From Hyphobacterium marinum (lineage in GTDB: Bacteria > Pseudomonadota > Alphaproteobacteria > Caulobacterales > Maricaulaceae): a stretch of 64,000 nucleotides of DNA. Below the pieces are notes generated by a model that saw nothing but the letters and a program-made list of their open reading frames with translations, was not told the origin of the DNA and made no database searches. The translations under genes and the position numbers were made by a program. The stretch's first letter is position 1. Each line of letters starts with the position of its first letter. Shown here one piece after another: positions 58,489-64,000 of the stretch. The stretch lies in the NCBI RefSeq assembly GCF_036330325.1, contig NZ_JAZDRO010000001.1, forward strand, positions 744,001 to 808,000, in the 5' to 3' direction.

Positions 58489-58842
58489 TACCGTCCCCAG
58501 GTGATGTCAGTCGATTGCGCGTGTATTTGGCACGCACACAGCATGCAGGCAACCGCGTAGCGCGCCTGCCCGTTTGACGGTTCACATAGCCTGCATCGCG
58601 CGCGCGCGTCCAGCGGCGAACCGTCGCGCCCCTGCTTGCCACATCGTGGCCTCATTTGCGCCCGGTTGCGGTCAAAACGCGTTGCGCGGCTGCATCAACA
58701 ACAGTCGTCCGGCAGAAAAAGCAGGAACCTGTGAATGTTCCCCCTTGTTGCGGACCCAGGACACGCCCAGCTTGTCCCGCGACGAAGGGCAGAAGAACCC
58801 TTCGCCTGGTTGATTAACTTGTACACGGAAAGGGGCATTGTC
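58489..58842. other. Intergenic region between cytochrome c and outer-membrane protein genes
   Basis: About 350 bp, divergent, so it should hold promoters for both genes. A CG-alternating stretch lies near 58601-58610. AAGGGG at 58831 is the ribosome-binding site of the barrel gene. An upstream in-frame extension of that gene to 58735 is judged non-coding because the signal peptide starts at 58843. No RNA gene or repeat is evident. Confidence 0.5.
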
Positions 58843-59370
58843 ATGCTTCGTACTCTCCTCACTGCTTCGGTCGCTGCGGCGGCTTTCACGGGTATCGCTG
58901 CCGCTGACGCGGGCGATTTCCGCTTCTCCGGCGGCTACACCTATGTCGATATCGAAGATCTCGAATTCGACGCGGTTTCGCTGCGCGGCGGCTATGACTT
59001 CACCGACTTCATCGGTGTCGAAGGTCAGCTCGACATCGGCTTGGGCGAAGAAACGGTCCGCGTTGGCGCGACGAATGTCGACGTCAGCCTCGACTACGCC
59101 TTCGGCGGTTATGTCGTGGGCCGTGCTCCGATTGCCGAGAACGCCAACCTGTTCGGCCGCATTGGCTACGTGACGGCGCAAGCCGACGCGTCGGCAGCCG
59201 GCGTGACCTTCTCGGACGATGACGACGGCTTCGCCTATGGCGTTGGCGGCGAGTGGTTCTTCGACGGCCGCAATGGCGTGCGCGTCGACTACACCCGCAT
59301 CGACTTCGACAATGCGGACGCTGCTGACACGTTCGGCATCTCCTACGTCTACCGTTTCGGCGCGCGCTAA
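58843..59370 (+). CDS. Small outer-membrane beta-barrel protein
   Basis: A 175-residue protein with signal peptide ending GIAAADA. The mature part has regular amphipathic strands (FRFSGGYTYVDIEDLEFDAV, FGGYVVGRAPIAENANLFGR, GFAYGVGGEWFFDG, VRVDYTRIDFDN, FGISYVYRF) of an eight-stranded OmpA/OmpW-like barrel, acidic overall. The final FGAR leaves the aromatic signal three residues from the end. A strong terminator follows, as for an abundant single-gene message. Confidence 0.88.
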   Translation: MLRTLLTASVAAAAFTGIAAADAGDFRFSGGYTYVDIEDLEFDAVSLRGGYDFTDFIGVEGQLDIGLGEETVRVGATNVDVSLDYAFGGYVVGRAPIAENANLFGRIGYVTAQADASAAGVTFSDDDDGFAYGVGGEWFFDGRNGVRVDYTRIDFDNADAADTFGISYVYRFGAR

Positions 59371-59421
59371 GCGCACCGGACGGATGTGACCGCCCTTCCG
59401 GGGCGGCCACACAAAGGATCA

Positions 59422-59454
59422 GGCCCCGTCATCATGGCGGGGTCTTTTCTTTTT
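59422..59454 (+). terminator. Intrinsic terminator after the barrel gene
   Basis: GGCCCCG (59422-59428) pairs with CGGGGTC (59438-59444), followed by TTTTCTTTTT. It lies between convergent genes; the T tract shows it works for the plus strand. Confidence 0.88.
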
Positions 59455-59460
59455 GCGACG

Positions 59461-60363
59461 TCAGGATGCGGACTGGCTCCAGACTTCCAGGAGCCGCCGG
59501 GCGATCGCGATCTTCGGCGGCACATCCACGTCCGGATGCTCACCGGCCAGCATGGCGCGGGCTTCGTCCCGGGTGAACCAGCGCGCGGTTTCCAGCTCGG
59601 CCTCGTCGATGGTCAGTTCGGTCTGGATAGCCGGTGCGATCAGCCCGATCATCAACGAGGATGGAAACGGCCAGGGCTGGGACGCGACATAGCGCACGGC
59701 ACCGGTATCGATGCGGACACCAGCTTCCTCGTGCAGTTCGCGGGCGCACGCTTCCTCGATCGTTTCACCGATCTCCATGAACCCGGCCAGCGCCGACCAC
59801 ATGCGCGGCGGCCAGGCCGCCTGCCGTCCGAGCAGGCAGCGATCGCCATCAGTGGCCAGCATGATCACGACCGGGTCGGTGCGGGGAAAATGCTCGGAAT
59901 TGCACGGGTCGCAGATCCGCTTCTGCCCGCCTGCGGCCTGCCGGGTTGCCTCCCCGCACGCGGAACAATAGCGATGCCGCGCCCGCCACAGCAGGAGCGA
60001 TCGCGCCTGCGCGAAGATCGCCGTTTCCGCCAGTTCCAGCCGCATTGCCGCTGCGCGCGGATCGGAAAAGCGGTTGTCGTCAAAGGGCTCGCCCTCGGCC
60101 GCGCAATCGGCTGCGAACAGGGGCAATTCATCCTGCAGGCCCAGAAATACGGGCTCGCCCTGCATTTCGAAGGCAGGGTCGGCCATGTCCAGACGGACCA
60201 GGCGGCCGTCCGGGGAAATCAGCGGCTCGCCATTCTTCAGGACGATGCGCCGGGCCTCCGGTGATTGCATCAGCCGGACGATCTCGGCGTCGTCACGGCG
60301 CAGGGCTTCGGCGCGGTCGAGGGGGGATCCGGAGAAGGCGAGCGGGGGAAATTGCCGTGTCAT
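59461..60363 (-). CDS. nudC: NADH pyrophosphatase NudC
   Basis: A 300-residue Nudix hydrolase acting on NAD(H) and possibly NAD-capped RNA. A four-Cys zinc ribbon (YCSAC ... CDPC) precedes the Nudix box GFMEIGETIEEACARELHEE, which fits GX5EX7REUXEEXGU. The NudC-specific SQPWPFPSSLM follows. The N-terminal domain is degenerate, as usual. It is convergent with the barrel gene and divergent from the transpeptidase gene. Confidence 0.94.
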   Translation of the reverse strand: MTRQFPPLAFSGSPLDRAEALRRDDAEIVRLMQSPEARRIVLKNGEPLISPDGRLVRLDMADPAFEMQGEPVFLGLQDELPLFAADCAAEGEPFDDNRFSDPRAAAMRLELAETAIFAQARSLLLWRARHRYCSACGEATRQAAGGQKRICDPCNSEHFPRTDPVVIMLATDGDRCLLGRQAAWPPRMWSALAGFMEIGETIEEACARELHEEAGVRIDTGAVRYVASQPWPFPSSLMIGLIAPAIQTELTIDEAELETARWFTRDEARAMLAGEHPDVDVPPKIAIARRLLEVWSQSAS

Positions 60364-60492
60364 GGCCGGGCTCCTCGTCGTGACGATGACGGCTGTTCAG
60401 GGGATAGGCCCGCGACGGGGTCTTGCCAAGCGCGGTTGCGGACTGGCTCGCGACTTCGCACACTCGGGTGCGGAACAGGGGTGAGCAGACCA

Positions 60493-62058
60493 ATGAAGCG
60501 CCTGATGGCTCTGATTTTTCTGTGCCTGACCGGAGGGACGACCTCCGGCCTTGCCCAGACGGGCACAGCGGAAGCCCCGGCCTGGACCGGTCCGCAGGCG
60601 GGCGACGCCCTCTATCAATTGACCAGCGCCGTGGCTGACGCGGGTGCCCACGGGCTCAACCCGTTCGACTATGCCCTGCTTGACCTGATTGCGCTGGATC
60701 CAAGGTACTCCGACCCCGATGCCGACCGGCTGGCGACCGATACCTATCTCTCCCTTGCGCGCGATCTCCTGCAGGGCCGCGTTGCCGTGGATGATCCGGT
60801 GCGCTGGCCGTTTGCCCCGCGCCAACGCGATCTGGATGCCTGGCTGATCGAGGCGCTGGAGACCGGGACGGTCGCAGACAGTCTCGACGCACTGGCCCCG
60901 CAAATGCCGGACTACCGGGTCTTGCAGACCGCCCTGCTGAACCTGGTACACGATGGTGCCGGGGGCACTCCCGTCCTGATCGGGCCGGGCGAGGCGCTGG
61001 AAGCCGGCATGTCCGGGGAGCGCGTGGATGCGTTGCGCGGGCGTCTGGAAACTCTCGGCTATCTCGCACCGCGGGAGTTCGGTGAGCCGGCTGACGCCAC
61101 GCACTCGGCGGTCGTCTTCGACGACGCCATGACCGAAGCGGTGCAGGCGGTTCAGCGCGACGCCCATCTGGAAGCCGACGGAATCGCCGGCGAGGACACG
61201 ATTGAGTGGCTCGATACGCCCGACGCGGTCCGCGTTGCGCAGTTAAGGGTCAATCTCGAGCGTCTGCGCTGGCTGCCGGACGATCTCGGCGCGCGTCATA
61301 TCCGGGTCAATCTGCCGGATTTCCGGTTGCAGGTGTTCGAGGGCGGGGTCGCGGTGCGCAGCCATGACGTGATAGTCGGGCGGCGTTCGCGGGCCTCGCC
61401 GGTCCTGACTGCAACGCTCACCCACATTATCGCCAACCCGTGGTGGGAGACGCCCCATTCGCTGGCGGTGAGGGACGAACTCCCTCTGTTCCGGCGCGAT
61501 CCGGGTGCGGTTCAACGCCTCGGCTTTCAGGTCATCGACCGGGCCACTGGCGATGTGGTCGATGCGAGCGGCATCGACTGGGCAGCGGTCAGCGCATCCG
61601 ACTTTCCCTACCGGCTGCGTCAGGCTCCGGGCCCTTTGAATGCGCTGGGGCAGGTCAAGCTGATCTTCCCCAATCCGCACAACACCTATCTGCACGACAC
61701 GCCGTCGCGCGCCCTGTTCGAGCGGCCCGAACGCGCCTTCTCGTCGGGATGCGTCCGGGTCCGCGATCCCGTTGCCCTGGCGCAATGGGCGAGCGAGGTC
61801 GGAGGAGGTCTGGACGCGGCGGGCGTGCGGGCCGCCATCGATAGCGGGCGGGAAACCCGGATCGATATCGCAACGCCGGTCCGGGTCCATTTTCTCTATC
61901 TCACGGCATTTGCCGGAGAGGGTGGCCGCGCCGTCTTCGTACCGGATCTCTATGGGCGTGATGCGGCCGTCCTGGCTGCACTGGATGCCGCGAACGACCG
62001 TGTCATACCGGCGATTGTCGAGCCCGAAACAAGCATCGGTTGCCCGGCCCTGCCCTGA
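60493..62058 (+). CDS. L,D-transpeptidase, YcbB/LdtD type
   Basis: A 521-residue periplasmic enzyme that forms 3-3 cross-links in peptidoglycan. A signal peptide (ends SGLAQ), an N-terminal scaffold domain, a peptidoglycan-binding module (GERVDALRGRLETLGYLAP, DGIAGEDTIEWL) and the catalytic YkuD domain (IRVNLPDFRLQVFEGG, VGRRSRASPVLTATL, HDTPSRALFERPERAFSSG then CVRVRDP with the Cys near residue 419) follow in the usual order. ATG 60493; the frame open from 60265 overlaps nudC and is unsupported. Confidence 0.94.
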   Translation: MKRLMALIFLCLTGGTTSGLAQTGTAEAPAWTGPQAGDALYQLTSAVADAGAHGLNPFDYALLDLIALDPRYSDPDADRLATDTYLSLARDLLQGRVAVDDPVRWPFAPRQRDLDAWLIEALETGTVADSLDALAPQMPDYRVLQTALLNLVHDGAGGTPVLIGPGEALEAGMSGERVDALRGRLETLGYLAPREFGEPADATHSAVVFDDAMTEAVQAVQRDAHLEADGIAGEDTIEWLDTPDAVRVAQLRVNLERLRWLPDDLGARHIRVNLPDFRLQVFEGGVAVRSHDVIVGRRSRASPVLTATLTHIIANPWWETPHSLAVRDELPLFRRDPGAVQRLGFQVIDRATGDVVDASGIDWAAVSASDFPYRLRQAPGPLNALGQVKLIFPNPHNTYLHDTPSRALFERPERAFSSGCVRVRDPVALAQWASEVGGGLDAAGVRAAIDSGRETRIDIATPVRVHFLYLTAFAGEGGRAVFVPDLYGRDAAVLAALDAANDRVIPAIVEPETSIGCPALP

Positions 62059-62100
62059 CGGGCGCTGTTCGGTGTGGCGATCTGTCCCGCATCTGATCAT

Positions 62101-62121
62101 TGCGATTGAGAATGAATCGCA
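62101..62121 (+). promoter_or_regulatory. Fur-like palindromic operator
   Basis: TGCGATT (62101-62107) and AATCGCA (62115-62121) are a perfect inverted repeat around GAGAATG. TTGAGAATGAATCGCA resembles Fur boxes of the TTGAGAATNATTCNCA type. It lies 40 bp before a small ORF and just after the transpeptidase gene, where an operator is expected. Iron control is inferred. Confidence 0.5.
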
Positions 62122-62160
62122 TATTGTGTCCGACTCATTCGGGAGAGGAGCAAGCGAGAC

Positions 62161-62373
62161 ATGTTGGCGTCCATGGCAATGACAGGCTGCGAGGATCGGT
62201 CCGTCCAGACAGGTCCGGCTGATCTGGCCGCGCGGGACTGGCTGGAAACGCAAGTGCGCGTGGTCGGATACTGGCGCGACCTGCTGGTGGAGAGTGGCGG
62301 GGACGGTTCGCTGATCGCCGCGCTCGACGAACATGCGGCCTTCCTGCAGGCCGCTGTCATGGGCCGGGTCTGA
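62161..62373 (+). CDS. Small hypothetical protein
   Basis: A 70-residue ORF after GGGAGAGGAG. It is mainly helical and acidic (AARDWLETQVRVVGYWRDLL, LIAALDEHAAFLQAAVMGRV). A Cys follows a short hydrophobic start (MLASMAMTGC), which looks a little like a minimal lipobox, but the leader is too short to be sure. I do not recognise it. The well-placed ribosome-binding site and palindrome upstream argue that it is real. Confidence 0.55.
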   Translation: MLASMAMTGCEDRSVQTGPADLAARDWLETQVRVVGYWRDLLVESGGDGSLIAALDEHAAFLQAAVMGRV

Positions 62374-62444
62374 GGTTGCGCGACAGACAGGCGCGGAAGC
62401 GCTAGACTGCCTCTTCAATGCCGGATCGACCGGGGGAGGGGACG

Positions 62445-63488
62445 ATGCGCGCCATGCTGATTGGACTGCTGGTCCTCGTACTTCTCGTGCTAGGGCGGTT
62501 CGGCGCGGTGGTCATTCCGGCATCGGGCATGATGGCGGATCTCGAACCGCGCCTCACAGACCAATGCGAGCGTCTCGACATCGCCCCTGGAACCGAGGAT
62601 GTGACCATCGATCCGGTATCCGGTCTCGCCTTTGTCTCCACCGACGACCGGCGCACGGGGGAGCGCGGAGCAATCTACTCCTTCGATCCTGAAGACCCGG
62701 CCATCCTGCGCGAAGTTTCGGGCGCGATGCCGGACGAATTTCATCCCCATGGTATCAGCCTGTGGACGGGCCGGACCGGCGCGCAACGCCTGTTCGTTGT
62801 GAATCATACCGGGGATGGCCGTCACGCGATCGAGATTTTCGATGTCGGCGATGAGGGCAGGCTCACGCATGCCGAGACTGTACGGCATTCGGCGCTGATC
62901 TCTCCCAATGACGTGCTGGCCGTTGGCCCGCGTCAGTTCTACGCAACCAATGACCGGCGCTACACGGACGGGCTGATGGGCTCGCTGGAGGCCTATTTCG
63001 CCCTGCCGCTGGCTAGCGTCTCCTATTACGACGGCGAGACCGGGCGTATCGCCGCAGAGCGGCTGGCCTACGCCAACGGCATCAATATGTCGGCGGACGG
63101 GCGGACCGTCTATGTCGCGGAAATCCTGGGACGGGGCGTACGGGTTTACCGGCGCGATCCGGCGACGGGCGATCTCGAGCGGCTGCGCGATATCTCCGTC
63201 CCGACCGCGCCGGACAATATCGAGATTGCCGAGGACGGTGCGTTGTGGATTGGCGGTCATCCGCGCGTGTTCGACTTTGTCGCGCATGCCGACGACGTTG
63301 CTCAAACCGCGCCGTCCCACGTGATCCGGGTCGACCCGGATACCGGTGAGGTGGAGACGGTGCTGATGGACACGGAAGGCCGGATCAATGCCTCCAGCGT
63401 CGCGGCCGTGACGGGCAACACGCTGATCGTGGGCGCGGTGTTCGATGGCCACGTCCTGATCTGCCCGCTCGACGGGAGCGACAGCTAG
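62445..63488 (+). CDS. Paraoxonase/arylesterase-like lactonase
   Basis: A 347-residue six-bladed propeller hydrolase of the PON family (calcium-dependent lactonase/arylesterase). An N-terminal membrane helix (MLIGLLVLVLLVLGRFGAVV) anchors it, as in mammalian paraoxonases. Family marks are LAFVSTDDRR, HPHGISL, LFVVNHT, SPNDVLAVGPRQFYATNDRR, ANGINMSADGRTVYVAE and PDNIEIAEDG, which place the Asn/Asp calcium ligands. The natural substrate could be a lactone, such as an acyl-homoserine lactone. ATG 62445 follows GGAGGGG. It overlaps the next, convergent gene by 4 bp. Confidence 0.9.
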   Translation: MRAMLIGLLVLVLLVLGRFGAVVIPASGMMADLEPRLTDQCERLDIAPGTEDVTIDPVSGLAFVSTDDRRTGERGAIYSFDPEDPAILREVSGAMPDEFHPHGISLWTGRTGAQRLFVVNHTGDGRHAIEIFDVGDEGRLTHAETVRHSALISPNDVLAVGPRQFYATNDRRYTDGLMGSLEAYFALPLASVSYYDGETGRIAAERLAYANGINMSADGRTVYVAEILGRGVRVYRRDPATGDLERLRDISVPTAPDNIEIAEDGALWIGGHPRVFDFVAHADDVAQTAPSHVIRVDPDTGEVETVLMDTEGRINASSVAAVTGNTLIVGAVFDGHVLICPLDGSDS

Positions 63489-64000
63489 GGCAGGTTGCGC
63501 CGGCGCGCCTCGGCCCGTGGTGAAAAACGCGTGATGAAGTCCGGTCCGTCCAGGGCCGTGCGGGCCCCGGCATTTCCATTCAGCCAGGCTTCGAAGAAGA
63601 GCGTGGTCGCCGCTGCGACGTCGGCTTGGATGGCTGGATAAATTTCCGGTGTGGGCTGGCCGGGCCGAGTCCGGCCGCCAAATACCGAGTGATCGCCGCC
63701 GTCGAAGATCAGCAGGTATTGCGGAGCCGGCCCCATCGATTCGAAGGCTTCCAGCCGGTCTTCGGGTGTGGCGTCACCGTCCATGGGACTGGAATCCTCC
63801 GTGCCGGTCAGGTGCAGGACCGGTTCGGCGATTCCCTCATAGACGGCACCGCCGCGTGTGCGCCGGTTGCCGGGCGGAGGCGAGAGGGCCGCTCCGGCGA
63901 TGAGACGCGGATCATCGAGCTCGAGGCGCGCGATCGCGCCATAGTCGCGCCCGAGAGCGGCCATCACCGTGTGGGCTCCATAGGAATGACCGGCGATGCC
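63485..64000 (-). CDS. Alpha/beta hydrolase (C-terminal part; start beyond the window)
   Basis: The frame is open to the right edge, giving 171 residues; an in-frame GTG at 63967 is internal. GIAGHSYGAHTVMAAL at the edge is the nucleophile elbow with Ser. HLTGTEDSSPM should carry the catalytic Asp region and FDGGDHSVFGGR the catalytic His. It resembles dienelactone-hydrolase or platelet-activating-factor-acetylhydrolase-like proteins. The substrate is unknown. Confidence 0.85.
   Translation of the reverse strand, partial: GIAGHSYGAHTVMAALGRDYGAIARLELDDPRLIAGAALSPPPGNRRTRGGAVYEGIAEPVLHLTGTEDSSPMDGDATPEDRLEAFESMGPAPQYLLIFDGGDHSVFGGRTRPGQPTPEIYPAIQADVAAATTLFFEAWLNGNAGARTALDGPDFITRFSPRAEARRRNLP

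Overview
The window is high-GC DNA from an alphaproteobacterium, most likely a marine stalked or prosthecate lineage (Maricaulales/Hyphomonadaceae or close Caulobacterales kin). This rests on a SAM-II riboswitch, a Caulobacter-style cpa/tad pilus locus, short NudC, CycM and PutA forms, mosaic intergenic palindromes, and a lipoprotein-TonB receptor-type II secretion order like the elpS-gsp region of Caulobacter. No rRNA, tRNA, CRISPR array, insertion sequence or prophage was seen. Almost every base is coding, and many genes overlap by ATGA/GTGA.

Layout. 1-771: the end of an ABC solute-binding protein and a DUF1244 gene. 772-1308: a mosaic of palindromic repeats. 1309-3603 (minus): ornithine-type decarboxylase plus a bacterial deoxyhypusine-synthase-like enzyme (polyamine synthesis). 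4275-9744: a large surface lipoprotein made of two ~440-residue beta-helix units, and a TonB-dependent receptor. 9937-21165: a complete, translationally coupled gspCDEFGHIJKLMN operon with one unknown secreted protein as its last gene. 21240-26551: a phosphate/phosphonate ABC importer (PhnC and a PhnD-PhnE fusion), a phosphate-selective porin and PstS. 26681-27838 (minus): a GT4 glycosyltransferase. 27974-31096: PutA. 31362-38655: class Ia ribonucleotide reductase nrdA and nrdB, separated by a beta-barrel gene and a minus-strand hom-metX-metB operon under a SAM-II riboswitch. 38713-43160: AMP nucleosidase, tyrosine phosphatase, pabB, pabC. 43157-55466: the Tad/Flp pilus locus. 55578-64000: aminopeptidase, NlpC/P60 hydrolase, membrane cytochrome c, small outer-membrane barrel, NudC, L,D-transpeptidase, a small ORF under a Fur-like palindrome, a paraoxonase-like lactonase and a cut-off alpha/beta hydrolase.

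The most striking theme is 4.2-26.5 kb. It joins a lipoprotein probably exported by type II secretion, a TonB receptor, the secretion machine itself, a phosphate/phosphonate importer with a tethered binding domain, a phosphate porin and PstS. GTCAC/GTCAT motifs repeat at exact 22-bp steps (11-bp half steps) before gspC and before the porin, which is the geometry of tandem PhoB boxes. I read this stretch as one phosphate-starvation scavenging island that makes, exports and uses a surface phosphate-harvesting system. Other regulatory sites include paired NrdR boxes before nrdA and a Fur-like palindrome at 62.1 kb. Assignments come from motifs, gene order and family knowledge; no database search was run.
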